In this document: piece by piece, positions 25,397 through 34,385 of the stretch | Numbering within the stretch: position 1 is the stretch's first letter | Layout: each line of letters opens with the position of its first letter | From: Thalassospira sp. MCCC 1A03138 | Lineage (GTDB): Bacteria; Pseudomonadota; Alphaproteobacteria; Rhodospirillales; Thalassospiraceae | Assembly (NCBI RefSeq): GCF_002115785.1 | Contig: NZ_JFJY01000005.1 | Span: 124,001 to 188,000, forward strand | Length of the DNA: 64,000 bases | Direction of reading: 5' to 3' | Program-made: the position numbers and the translations under genes | Notes under the pieces: generated by a model | The model's input: the letters and a program-made list of their open reading frames with translations, nothing else | What the model was told of the DNA's origin: nothing | Databases searched by the model: none

Positions 25397-26707
25397 ATGC
25401 GTTTTAAGACCCGTCTTGGGCCAAAAGCGATGGCCACCGTTAGTACTGATCAGAGTCGACCGATGTGGCAATCGCAGGGTCGCAGGATTTACTGCGTCCT
25501 GTCCGTGATGCTGCTGATCATCGCTGCTGTTGTATTCACAACACCGGCAGCAATGGCACGCACCTATACAGCGATGGTTATCGACGCCGAAACCGGCGAT
25601 GTCCTTCATGAATATCGCGCCGACCACAAAGTTTACCCTGCGTCACTGACCAAGATCATGACGCTTTACATGCTGTTTGATGCGCTGGATTCCGGTAAGG
25701 TATCGCTTTCGACACGCATGGAAGTTTCCAAACGCGCATGGGGACAGGCCCCTTCGAAATTAGGCCTTCAGCCTGGTGAGAAGATTTCGGTCGAGGATGC
25801 CATTCTGGCACTCGTTACGAAATCGGCAAACGACATTGCCGTTGTGGTCGCCGAGCATCTTGGCGGAACCGAGGTGAAATTCGCGCAGATGATGACCGCG
25901 AAAGCGCGCCAGATCGGCATGAAGAACACCACCTTTCGCAATGCATCAGGCCTTCCGAACCGTGGCCAGTTGACCACAGCCCGCGATATGATCCGGCTTG
26001 CGGTTTCGCTGCGCAAGGATTACGGCAACTACTACCATTATTTCAGCACCCAGAAGTTCAGCTATGGTAAGCGCACCTATGGCAACCATAACAATCTTCT
26101 GGCGTCCTATTACGGTACGGACGGCATCAAGACCGGCTATATCAATGCGTCGGGCTTTAACCTTGTCGCATCGGTCAACCGCAATGGTCGCCGTTTGATC
26201 GGCGTTGTCTTTGGTGGCCGGACAGCGCGGTCACGCGATGACCAGATGAAAAAGCTTCTTGATCAGGCCTATCTTGAACTGAAAAAAGACGGCGAAATCA
26301 TCGCGCCGCGTCCCCGCATCAGCCCCGATGGCAAAATTCTTCCGGCTGATACCCAGCTTCTGATGGCCAAGCAGAACAACGCCAATGAAGTCGAACAGCC
26401 CGGCCGCATTGATACCGAAACCGTTGTCGCCCGCCTGTCGCCGGAAACCGGCGGATGGGGCATTCAGGTTGGTGCGTTCAGCGATCAGCGTCGCGCACAG
26501 GAAGCCGTCCTTGCTGCGGCCCGCACAGCGCCGGAAGTCCTTCGGCTGACCCGTGCCGCTGTCGAGCAGCAAAGCAACGGATCGGGTGTTGTTTATCGTG
26601 CCCGCCTGCTTGGGTTTGGTGGCGAACAGGAAGCACGCAGTGCCTGTGCTGCCCTACGCAAGGAAAAGGTCGCCTGTATCCCGGTTAATGCCGGTGATGC
26701 CGGGTAG
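25397..26707 (+). CDS. D-alanyl-D-alanine carboxypeptidase (S11/PBP5-6 type) with SPOR domain
   Basis: 436 residues. Signal peptide around residues 30-56 (LSVMLLIIAAVVFTTPAAMA). The penicillin-binding motifs are intact: Ser83-x-x-Lys86 (PASLTKIM), Ser-Ala-Asn (KSANDIAVVVAEHLGG) and Lys-Thr-Gly (DGIKTGYIN). A C-terminal SPOR domain (GWGIQVGAFSDQRRAQEA ... VVYRARLLGFGGEQEA) should bind denuded glycan strands at the division site. The enzyme trims the terminal D-Ala of peptidoglycan pentapeptides in the periplasm. It lacks the amphipathic membrane-anchor helix of E. coli PBP5, so the SPOR domain may provide localisation. Start could also be the ATG at 25430. Confidence 0.92.
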   Translation: MRFKTRLGPKAMATVSTDQSRPMWQSQGRRIYCVLSVMLLIIAAVVFTTPAAMARTYTAMVIDAETGDVLHEYRADHKVYPASLTKIMTLYMLFDALDSGKVSLSTRMEVSKRAWGQAPSKLGLQPGEKISVEDAILALVTKSANDIAVVVAEHLGGTEVKFAQMMTAKARQIGMKNTTFRNASGLPNRGQLTTARDMIRLAVSLRKDYGNYYHYFSTQKFSYGKRTYGNHNNLLASYYGTDGIKTGYINASGFNLVASVNRNGRRLIGVVFGGRTARSRDDQMKKLLDQAYLELKKDGEIIAPRPRISPDGKILPADTQLLMAKQNNANEVEQPGRIDTETVVARLSPETGGWGIQVGAFSDQRRAQEAVLAAARTAPEVLRLTRAAVEQQSNGSGVVYRARLLGFGGEQEARSACAALRKEKVACIPVNAGDAG

Positions 26708-26724
26708 ACAACCTGCCTCAAATC

Positions 26725-26760
26725 AAAAAGCCCGCTGAATTTCTTCAGCGGGCTTTTTTG
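26725..26760 (+). terminator. Bidirectional Rho-independent terminator
   Basis: A perfect 15-bp stem (26725-26739 with 26744-26758) around TTTC; A-run left, T-run right. It separates the carboxypeptidase gene from the convergent pgm gene. Confidence 0.93.
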
Positions 26761-26778
26761 TGCCTTCCAGAAAATGAT

Positions 26779-28194
26779 CTAGTGGCCACCACCGGGTGCA
26801 AAGAAATCATCCGAAGTCAGACCGCTTTTTTGCAGCTGTTCGGTTACCTGTGCTTTCAACCGCAGCAAACCGCTTTCATCAGCGGCCTCGCAACGGGCCA
26901 CGATCGCAGGCTGGGTATTGGAAGCACGCAACAACCACCAGCCGTCATCCGTGCTTACACGCACACCATCAATTCCACTGACTTCAGCACCAGCTTCGGA
27001 CAAACGACCACGTACTTCTTCGATCAGGGCGAACTTGCGGTCATCCAGGCAGTCGATGCGGGTTTCCGGGGTATTGACGGCCACCGGCATCGCATCACGC
27101 CAGTCATCAAGGCTTTTGCCACTCTGAACCAGAATGCGATACAGCCGGACCGCTGCATACATTGCATCGTCATAGCCATAGTAGCGTTCGGCAAAGAAGA
27201 TATGGCCGCTCATTTCACCGGCAATCGGTGCCTTTGACTCAACCATTTTGGTTTTGATCAGGGAATGGCCGGTCTTCCACATGATGGCGTTGCCACCAAG
27301 GCGAGTAACCTCGTCAAACAACGTCTGGCTGGCTTTGACATCGGCAATGATCGATGCACCCGGTAGACGCCCGAGAACGTCGGCAGCATAAATCTGCAGC
27401 AGCTGATCGCCCCACAACACACGCCCCTGCCCGTCAACAACACCGATACGATCACCATCGCCGTCAAAGGCGACACCCCAGTCGGCATTCAGCGATGCCA
27501 CCTTGGCCTTCAGATCGACCAGATTGGCCTCGACCGTCGGGTCCGGGTGATGGTTTGGGAAAGTGCCATCGATCTCGTCAAACAGCAGATGGTGGTTGCC
27601 CGGAAGCTTTGCAGTCAGTTTGCGAACCACATCGCCCGCGGCACCATTGCCACAGTCCCAGACAATCGTCATCGGCTTAGCAACATCACAATCAAGTTCC
27701 GTCAGTAACCGTTCGACATAGTGGTCTTCGATATCAATGTCGGTAACCGAACCAGTACCGATTTCGAAATCACCCGATGCAGCAATACGGCCCAACTCCT
27801 GAATGGCTTCGCCAAACACCGACTTTCCAGCATTGAGCATCTTGAAACCATTGTAATTCGATGGATTATGCGACCCGGTCACCATGATGCCAGCATCGGT
27901 TTTCTGGTCATAAACCGTGAAATAGAGCATCGGAGTTGGCCCACGCCCGATCCGGACAACTTCACAACCGGTCGAAACGATCCCTTCGACAAGCGCCCTT
28001 GCCAGTTCGGGCGAACTCAGCCGTCCGTCCCGGCCAACGGCAACCCGTTTTCCGCCAGACTGGCGCACTTTCGTTCCGAATGCCTTGCCAAGAGCAAGCG
28101 CATCGGCCGCATGCAGGGTTTTGCCCACGATACCGCGCACATCATATTCGCGCAGCACGGAAGGATCAAAATTGTGTCCGGCAGAGATGGTCAT
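26779..28194 (-). CDS. Phosphomannomutase/phosphoglucomutase
   Basis: 471 residues, AlgC-like. The phosphoserine loop is GIMVTGSHNPSNYNGFKML, the metal-binding loop DGDGDRIGVVD, the sugar-binding loop GEMSGHIFFAE, and the phosphate-binding C-terminal motif RASNTQPAIVARCE. It interconverts hexose 6- and 1-phosphates. Third gene of a galU-ugd-pgm run on the minus strand (9 bp after ugd), so the likely in-context role is supplying glucose 1-phosphate for UDP-glucose. Confidence 0.94.
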   Translation of the reverse strand: MTISAGHNFDPSVLREYDVRGIVGKTLHAADALALGKAFGTKVRQSGGKRVAVGRDGRLSSPELARALVEGIVSTGCEVVRIGRGPTPMLYFTVYDQKTDAGIMVTGSHNPSNYNGFKMLNAGKSVFGEAIQELGRIAASGDFEIGTGSVTDIDIEDHYVERLLTELDCDVAKPMTIVWDCGNGAAGDVVRKLTAKLPGNHHLLFDEIDGTFPNHHPDPTVEANLVDLKAKVASLNADWGVAFDGDGDRIGVVDGQGRVLWGDQLLQIYAADVLGRLPGASIIADVKASQTLFDEVTRLGGNAIMWKTGHSLIKTKMVESKAPIAGEMSGHIFFAERYYGYDDAMYAAVRLYRILVQSGKSLDDWRDAMPVAVNTPETRIDCLDDRKFALIEEVRGRLSEAGAEVSGIDGVRVSTDDGWWLLRASNTQPAIVARCEAADESGLLRLKAQVTEQLQKSGLTSDDFFAPGGGH

Positions 28195-28203
28195 AGTTCT
28201 AAC

Positions 28204-29520
28204 TTAGCCTCCGATTGATGCACGCCCGATGCAGGAATAGCTGAAACCCTGTTCTGCCATCTCGCCGGGGTCATATACATTTCGCAAATCCACCACGATC
28301 GGGTGTTTCAGCGCAGATTTGATGCGATCCAGATCCATCCCGCGGAACTCGTTCCATTCGGTCAGAACCACCATCGCATCGGCACCTTCAAGGGTGTCAA
28401 AGGCGGTATCGCAATAAATTATGTCTTCAAGAAGCTTTTTTGCTTCTGTCATGGCTTCCGGGTCATAGGCCTTGACCGTTGCGCCCGCCGCAATCAGGGC
28501 CGGCACAATGTCAAGGCTTGGCGCATCGCGCATATCATCGGTATTAGGCTTGAACGCCAGCCCGAGGATACCGATGGTTTTGCCCGAGACCGAGCCACCA
28601 CAGGCCGAAATGATGCGATCAGCCATGGCCTTTTTGCGCTGCGTATTTACATCGACCACAGTTTCAATAATGCGCAGGGGGCTGTTATGTTCCTGTGCGG
28701 TACGTACCAGCGCCAAAGTGTCTTTCGGGAAACATGACCCGCCATAACCCGGCCCGGGATGCAGGAATTTCTTTCCGATACGTCCGTCAAGCCCGATACC
28801 GCGCGCAACATCATGAACGTCGGCACCAACCTTTTCACAAAGATCGGCGATTTCGTTGATGAAGGTGATCTTGGCTGCAAGGAAGGTATTGGCCGCATAT
28901 TTGATCATTTCCGACGTTTCGCGCGAGGTGAAGACAATCGGTGTTTCAATCAGATAAAGCGGACGATAAAGATCACGCATCACGTCACGGGCGCGTTCGT
29001 CGGTCGTTCCGATCACAACACGATCAGGCCGCATGAAATCACCAATTGCGGACCCTTCGCGCAGAAATTCGGGGTTGGAAACCACCGCGAACTCCGCATC
29101 CGGTCGCCGTTCACGAATAATGCGTTCGACTTCGCGCCCCGTGCCGACCGGTACGGTCGATTTGGTCACGATGACGGTAAAGCCTTCCATTGCGTCTGCA
29201 ATTTCTTCGGCTGCGGCATAAACGTAGCTGAGATCGGCATGACCATCACCACGACGCGTCGGCGTGCCAACGGCAATAAAGACCGCCTCGGCACCTTTCA
29301 CCCCTTCCTTAAGATCGGTCGTGAATGTCAGACGCCCCGCCTTGACGTTATTTTCAACAAGAACATCAAGGCCCGGTTCGTAGATCGGCATGATGCCGTC
29401 TTCAAGACGGGCAATCTTTGTTTCATCCTTGTCAACACAGATAACGTCTGTGCCAAATTCCGAGAAACAGGCGCCGGAGACAAGCCCAACATATCCGGTC
29501 CCGATCATTGCTATGCGCAT
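28204..29520 (-). CDS. ugd: UDP-glucose 6-dehydrogenase
   Basis: 438 residues. The NAD Rossmann motif MRIAMIGTGYVGLVSGACFSEFG starts the protein, with the catalytic Cys in HPGPGYGGSCFPKDT, the conserved EFLREGSAI and KYAANTFLAAKITFINE segments, and C-terminal DMRDAPSLDIVPAL. It oxidises UDP-glucose twice to UDP-glucuronate for exopolysaccharide or LPS. It follows galU by 75 bp and precedes pgm by 9 bp. Confidence 0.95.
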   Translation of the reverse strand: MRIAMIGTGYVGLVSGACFSEFGTDVICVDKDETKIARLEDGIMPIYEPGLDVLVENNVKAGRLTFTTDLKEGVKGAEAVFIAVGTPTRRGDGHADLSYVYAAAEEIADAMEGFTVIVTKSTVPVGTGREVERIIRERRPDAEFAVVSNPEFLREGSAIGDFMRPDRVVIGTTDERARDVMRDLYRPLYLIETPIVFTSRETSEMIKYAANTFLAAKITFINEIADLCEKVGADVHDVARGIGLDGRIGKKFLHPGPGYGGSCFPKDTLALVRTAQEHNSPLRIIETVVDVNTQRKKAMADRIISACGGSVSGKTIGILGLAFKPNTDDMRDAPSLDIVPALIAAGATVKAYDPEAMTEAKKLLEDIIYCDTAFDTLEGADAMVVLTEWNEFRGMDLDRIKSALKHPIVVDLRNVYDPGEMAEQGFSYSCIGRASIGG

Positions 29521-29595
29521 GGATGCTTTACCCCAATAGTCGTCATTGGCAGGAGTCTGTCCCGGCTCCTGCCAAAAGATATTAAGTGAATTCTA

Positions 29596-30483
29596 TTATT
29601 CCGCGGCTTCGCCGGCGGCGAATTCGTGAATAAGATTGCGAACGTCATCACGCATGTCTTCGCGTGCCAGAGCGAAAGACATGGTGGCCTTCAGGAATCC
29701 GATCTTGTTGCCGCAGTCAAAACGACGACCTTCGAAGCGATAGCCGTAAAACGGAACTTTTCCAATCATGGCCGCCAGCGCATCCGTAAGCTGGATTTCA
29801 TTGCCCGCACCACGCGGAATATTCTCAAGGACTTCAAAGATACCCGGATCAAGGATGTAGCGGCCAATCGCCGACAAGGTCGATGGCGCGTCTTCGGGCT
29901 TGGGCTTTTCAACCATGCCGCAGGCGCTGACCAGTCGGCCATTGGTGCCTTCGACTTCAAGCACCCCGTAACGCTGGGTTTCCTCGCGCGGGACGTCCAT
30001 AACGGCAACCATATTGCCACCCGTCCGGCCATAGCTTTCGACCATCTGCTTCATGCAAGGCACTTTTGACTGGATCAGGTCATCGGCCAGAAGAACGACG
30101 AAGGGCTCGTCACCGACAAGAGATTTGGCGCACAATACGGCGTGACCAAGCCCCAGAGGATTGCCCTGACGGGTATAGGTCACACGACCATTTTCCGGGA
30201 TCATCGCAAGCGAGGTTTCAAGCGCATCATGTTTGCCGCGCTCCATCAGGATCGCTTCGAGTTCGGCAGAACGGTCGAAATGGTCTTCGATTGCGGTTTT
30301 GCCACGACCGGTTACGAAGATGAATTCTTCGATGCCCGCCGCGATTGCCTCTTCAACTGCATATTGAATAAGCGGCTTGTCTACCACTGGCAGCATTTCC
30401 TTGGGCATTGCCTTGGTTGCTGGCAAAAAACGGGTTCCCATACCCGCAACCGGGAATACAGCCTTTTTGATTCGCTTCGACAT
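29596..30483 (-). CDS. galU: UTP--glucose-1-phosphate uridylyltransferase
   Basis: 295 residues from ATG 30483 (AAGG-rich leader). The nucleotide-binding signature is KAVFPVAGMGTRFLPATKAMPKEMLPVVDKP, broken here into its parts: GxGTRFLP and the Lys of PKEMLP. VLLADDLI and YGVLEVEG follow, and GCGNKIGF-like RRFDCGNKIGFLKA lies near the end. Converts glucose 1-phosphate and UTP to UDP-glucose. First gene of the galU-ugd-pgm run. Confidence 0.95.
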   Translation of the reverse strand: MSKRIKKAVFPVAGMGTRFLPATKAMPKEMLPVVDKPLIQYAVEEAIAAGIEEFIFVTGRGKTAIEDHFDRSAELEAILMERGKHDALETSLAMIPENGRVTYTRQGNPLGLGHAVLCAKSLVGDEPFVVLLADDLIQSKVPCMKQMVESYGRTGGNMVAVMDVPREETQRYGVLEVEGTNGRLVSACGMVEKPKPEDAPSTLSAIGRYILDPGIFEVLENIPRGAGNEIQLTDALAAMIGKVPFYGYRFEGRRFDCGNKIGFLKATMSFALAREDMRDDVRNLIHEFAAGEAAE

Positions 30484-30597
30484 GCCTTTTTTCCTTTGTT
30501 TTGACCGCGTCATACCCGCCTCATTCGCATTCGGCCAATCTTATGCTTCTGCCACATTTCAAGAACGCGGATCAAGCGAGTGCGCTGTTTATTCAGT

Positions 30598-31407
30598 TCA
30601 ATCTTTAAAAAGCTGTAACAGGAGGCTCCGGGCCGCATTGATTTTGGATGCAAGATAATCCGATCCGCCATGATCCGGGTGAACTGCCTTGATCAAGACC
30701 TGATAGGCCCGATTAATCTCCTCGCGCGTCGCCTGTTCGGAAACACCAAGGATTCTTCGGGCCTCACCTGCATTCATCTCTCCGCTACGAAATCCACTGT
30801 CAGCTTGCTCGTAATCGTTTCCGGCACGGCCGTTTCCATTATCATTTTCACCCCGGGACGCCTGCCAGTTCTGCCATCCTGAACAATCCGGTCGGCGTTC
30901 CAGATAGGTTTCCAGAACAGTCTGGCTTTGATCTTGTGCGCCGCAACATTCGACATAAAGCACGCGCATCTCGTCAACCCCGAGCGTATCCAGATTCCGC
31001 CCAACCATCGAGCCGCGCACGATTGTGCCAGCCAATTGACCGCTGTCGTGATCAAGATACATGTGCAGATAATCCGTTTTTATCTCCGATACCCGTCCTG
31101 AACTGGCAGACGCACGCCCGGAAGGCCTGCCACCGCCAGAGCGGGCAAAACCGAACATCCTGCGCAATAATGGCCACAATAAGCCAATTTTGAGGATTCT
31201 AGAGAGGAAGGGTATGGCAGCAACAAGGGCGGCAACCATGGCCGCAAGCTTTCCGGTCAGAAGCAACCAAGCTGCCAGCACGCCCAGCGACAGAACGACG
31301 ACCCACATCCCGATCTTTCTGACGTCCTTTGGCTCGGCTGACGATAACCATCTGATGATAAATCCGGCAGCAACGAAAAGCCCTATCCCCAACAAGAACC
31401 ATTGCAT
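30598..31407 (-). CDS. Membrane-anchored DnaJ-domain protein
   Basis: 269 residues. N-terminal hydrophobic segments at about 2-20, 35-52 and 55-72 anchor it in the inner membrane. A Gly/Ser/Arg linker follows, then a middle domain (KTDYLHMYLDHDSGQLAGTIVRGSM ... LYVECCGAQDQSQTVLETYLERRPD). The C-terminal J domain (ARRILGVSEQATREEINRAYQVLIKAVHPDHGGSDYLASKINAAR) keeps the HPD triad that stimulates DnaK. The gene is coupled to the VWA gene upstream by a TAATG overlap and is the third gene of a mipZ-VWA-dnaJ operon. Confidence 0.87.
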   Translation of the reverse strand: MQWFLLGIGLFVAAGFIIRWLSSAEPKDVRKIGMWVVVLSLGVLAAWLLLTGKLAAMVAALVAAIPFLSRILKIGLLWPLLRRMFGFARSGGGRPSGRASASSGRVSEIKTDYLHMYLDHDSGQLAGTIVRGSMVGRNLDTLGVDEMRVLYVECCGAQDQSQTVLETYLERRPDCSGWQNWQASRGENDNGNGRAGNDYEQADSGFRSGEMNAGEARRILGVSEQATREEINRAYQVLIKAVHPDHGGSDYLASKINAARSLLLQLFKD

Positions 31408-32177
31408 TATCGGGGTTTCCGCAGTTGGGAGCCCAGCAGTTTGACATCCTGCGATGATGTTTTATGGCCGTATTCCTCGAGCGCGTTGATCCCGCCAACC
31501 GCATAACTTGCAACCGCGCCAAGCAAATCGCGTAAACGGTCTGCTGCACTGGCATCAAAACGGGCAAAAGCACCACCGGTGATCCGGGCAATTTCGCGGA
31601 AGGCAGTCTCGGCTTTCACGTCATATCCTTCCTGAAACATGAATGCCTTGATCCCCTTTAACGCCAGTTTCCCCGCCAGCCCGGCGAGATTATCGATATC
31701 TTCCTCGAGGCAATCCCCGACATAAATCAAGGCGTTGATCTTTTTATCGCGCGCCTGCCCTTCAACATGACCAAGCACCCGGGCAAGCTGTGTATGCCCC
31801 GCACGACAGGTGACTTTTGTCATGGAGTCACGCAACCTTGCCGCATCCCGATACCAGGCACTGGCCTTGCATTCCGAAATACCACGGAAGAAAACAAGCT
31901 GAATATCCAGTGTGCTGCCAATGCCTGCGACGGCATCAAACATTTCAGCCTGCAGAACCGCAGCACTATCCCAGCTTGGCTGACGGCTGGCCGTTGCATC
32001 CATCGCAAAGATCAAACGCCCGCGCGCAGGACCAGAAGCCGGTGCAACAGCAGCCAAAGTGCGCGCCTGCTTCACAAAGGCGGTCACGTCTGTATGGTTT
32101 GAGACATCAGACGCAACACGGCTTTGCTGTTTGGCTTGTGTTTCGGGTGTCGATTTGTTTCCGGGCACGGGCACCAA
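31407..32177 (-). CDS. VWA-domain (vWF type A-like) protein
   Basis: About 256 residues. After a polar N terminus (~50 residues) comes a vWA-like Rossmann fold: RLIFAMDATASRQPSWDSAA carries a variant MIDAS (Asp-x-Thr-x-Ser), LQLVFFRG-like IQLVFFRGISECKA, a Thr in AGHTQLARVLGHV, and NALIYVGDCLEEDIDNLAGLAGKL. No signal peptide or transmembrane segment. The start is unclear: TTG 32177 or the GTGs at 32174/32168, with no good ribosome site. Lies between mipZ (43 bp) and the DnaJ gene (overlap). Function unknown; a metal-dependent protein-binding module is expected. Confidence 0.8.
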   Translation of the reverse strand: MVPVPGNKSTPETQAKQQSRVASDVSNHTDVTAFVKQARTLAAVAPASGPARGRLIFAMDATASRQPSWDSAAVLQAEMFDAVAGIGSTLDIQLVFFRGISECKASAWYRDAARLRDSMTKVTCRAGHTQLARVLGHVEGQARDKKINALIYVGDCLEEDIDNLAGLAGKLALKGIKAFMFQEGYDVKAETAFREIARITGGAFARFDASAADRLRDLLGAVASYAVGGINALEEYGHKTSSQDVKLLGSQLRKPR

Positions 32178-32220
32178 CCATTTTTCAGGGCACGATCACC
32201 CTGATATAGGGGCGCTTATA

Positions 32221-33120
32221 TCAGATCGGCAACTCTTCGCCATCTGCCGGTGTGAAGCCGATTATTTCCAGCAGGGCACGAACTTCCTGCCGGGCTGCCA
32301 TGTGCGACATGCTAAGCGGGATTCCCACCCCCTTCTCGCGAAGGTCAAGTAGGGTCAAACCTTTCAGGAACAATTCCCGGTAGATCACGCGTTCGCCAAA
32401 GCCGGGCGCCACACGGAACCGGATACGCGCTGCCAGCTTTTCGACGATTTCGGCGATATCACGTTTGTTGCGTGCATCAAGGTGTGACAGACGATTACGC
32501 ATGACGATCCAGTCAATCGTGCCGCCATCTACCGCTGCACGGCGTTTACGTGCATCCCAGACCATTTCGGCATAGATACTGGGTCCTTTGATATCAAGGG
32601 TGTCCGGATCGATCCTAGCGAGCATATCAAGATCGATATAGCTGTCATTAATCGGGGTCACCAGCGTATCGGCACAGGAATGCGCAAGACGCGACAGGTA
32701 ATTGTCACTGCCCGGGCAATCCATCACCACAAAATTGCAGCCCATCACCAGTTCGCCAAGTGCATTGGTGAAACGCTCCCGCTCGTCAAGCTTGGCGGCA
32801 TTGCCATCATCAAGCTCGCTGCGGTAAATCGGACGATGATCCGGAACAGGCAGTTTCAGCTTTTTCTGTTCGTTAAATGAAATCCGGTTTTCAACATATC
32901 GGGTCAGGGTCCCCTGACGGGCGTCAATATCGAGCGAACCAACGGAAAATCCCATTTTCATCAACGATACGATCAAATGCATCGCCGTTGTCGACTTTCC
33001 GGATCCACCTTTTTCGTTGCCAATCACGATCACATGGGCGCGCTTCGCGCCTGGCTGCTTGGCGGTAGCGATCTGTTGGCCTGCGCTTTCCCCGGTTGCG
33101 CTGGTCTCGTGCACCGTCAT
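32221..33120 (-). CDS. mipZ: MipZ-type ParA/MinD ATPase
   Basis: 299 residues. The deviant Walker A HVIVIGNEKGGSGKSTTAMHL and the following AMHLIVSLMKMG... LDIDARQGTLTRYVENR are characteristic of Caulobacter MipZ, not ParA or MinD. VVMDCPGSDNYLSRLAH is the Walker B region, and no MinD amphipathic C-terminal helix is seen. MipZ forms a bipolar gradient through ParB and inhibits FtsZ away from midcell. It opens a possible mipZ-VWA-dnaJ operon; a parAB locus is not in the window. Confidence 0.9.
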   Translation of the reverse strand: MTVHETSATGESAGQQIATAKQPGAKRAHVIVIGNEKGGSGKSTTAMHLIVSLMKMGFSVGSLDIDARQGTLTRYVENRISFNEQKKLKLPVPDHRPIYRSELDDGNAAKLDERERFTNALGELVMGCNFVVMDCPGSDNYLSRLAHSCADTLVTPINDSYIDLDMLARIDPDTLDIKGPSIYAEMVWDARKRRAAVDGGTIDWIVMRNRLSHLDARNKRDIAEIVEKLAARIRFRVAPGFGERVIYRELFLKGLTLLDLREKGVGIPLSMSHMAARQEVRALLEIIGFTPADGEELPI

Positions 33121-33329
33121 TGAAGTTTGCTCCGTTATTCAGGCAATTTTCTGTCCCCAGGGCCGAAACCCTGCTTCCAATGAGCGTCTTTGCCCGTAAA
33201 AATCAAGAACAAAGAATTTCATTGAAGGCAAGTTGTCTACTGGCCCCTAGCCAATCTATCACCGTACAGGTAAAGATAGGAGTAGGGAAAAATGATTTCA
33301 CCAGCAATAACATGAAGGAAGGACGCAAA

Positions 33330-34364
33330 GTGACCAATCGGGGGGCCCTTTGGGGTGGCGTAATTGCCGGCACTTTGATGATGCCCGGAATGTCGTCTGC
33401 GAACGCGCAGGATGTTGGCGGGTTCGAGCAGATTCCAGCGGATCAGAGCCCGCTTTCATTTAAATCCGATATACCGGTTACAATGGTCTTTCTGCGCCAA
33501 TATCGCGAAAACAGCACCGTTTTTGTTGGTCGCTGGCTGTCGCCTGCGGCGGAAGGCAGTATCAAAGGCGCAAGCGATGATCTGTTTGTTGAAAGCGTTT
33601 TTTCGACTTCCGCCCCGGGCTTTGCCTTTAACAATGAAATGTCGTCCGAACAGCTTTTGGAGATGTTTGACGGATTACGCGGACGAAGTGCCACCAATGG
33701 CATGAATTTCATGCAAGATACCCGATACGGGCCGATTGAAATGACCCCCTTCATTCGCGCCGGTTCACAATGCGTGTCGTTTGTCGGTCAATGGAACCCG
33801 GATAAACCAACCGTGCGTGGCAGTCGCCTGCTTGGTTACTATTGTGACCCGGTCGCGCGCCAGACCATGACAGATTTCACAGCCCCGCCTAAACAGCTTG
33901 ATGCGGTTGATGCCCAGCTGTTCGGGGCTAATTTCTTTGCACGGTTTGACGTGCAGCTTCCCGATGGTGTCGTGATCCCGTCAACGCAAGCAACCCCGGA
34001 AATTGTCGAAACACCGTCACCAGCGGCACTTCCAGATAGCAATACGACAGACACACCGTCCGAAGGATTACCGATCACCACCAACTGGCAAGGATCACGC
34101 GGACAGGGAATGCTGAAATTTGATCAGCCCTCCGGCGAAGGCACAATGATTATCGATAGTGACCTTCGCCATTGTGAAGGCATCTGGCGGCATGATGGCG
34201 GCGCTTATCAAAGCAACACATTGCCGTTTGGCAGCTGGTATGTGTTCTGTGACGACGGGGCATCTGCACGTGGCCATTACACAAGCGAAGACCCCGGCAG
34301 CGTGACCGGCGAAGGTCAGGACAATCAGGGCCAGGCCGTTTATTTCCGTCAGATCAACCCTTAA
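33330..34364 (+). CDS. Uncharacterised exported protein
   Basis: 344 residues from GTG 33330; GAAGGA is 6 nt upstream, and the result is a clean signal peptide (TNRGALWGGVIAGTLMMPGMSSANA|QD). An ATG at 33312 has no ribosome site. The mature part has a beta-rich first half (FLRQYRENSTVFVGRWLSPAAEGS, SQCVSFVGQW), a Pro/Thr/Ser linker (about residues 225-260), then a small C-terminal domain rich in Gly/Trp/Cys (GEGTMIIDSDLRHCEGIW, WYVFCDDGASARGHYTSE). Four Cys could form two disulfides. Family not recognised; divergent from mipZ. Confidence 0.75.
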   Translation: MTNRGALWGGVIAGTLMMPGMSSANAQDVGGFEQIPADQSPLSFKSDIPVTMVFLRQYRENSTVFVGRWLSPAAEGSIKGASDDLFVESVFSTSAPGFAFNNEMSSEQLLEMFDGLRGRSATNGMNFMQDTRYGPIEMTPFIRAGSQCVSFVGQWNPDKPTVRGSRLLGYYCDPVARQTMTDFTAPPKQLDAVDAQLFGANFFARFDVQLPDGVVIPSTQATPEIVETPSPAALPDSNTTDTPSEGLPITTNWQGSRGQGMLKFDQPSGEGTMIIDSDLRHCEGIWRHDGGAYQSNTLPFGSWYVFCDDGASARGHYTSEDPGSVTGEGQDNQGQAVYFRQINP

Positions 34365-34385
34365 GCCCCGGACAATTTTTTCAAC

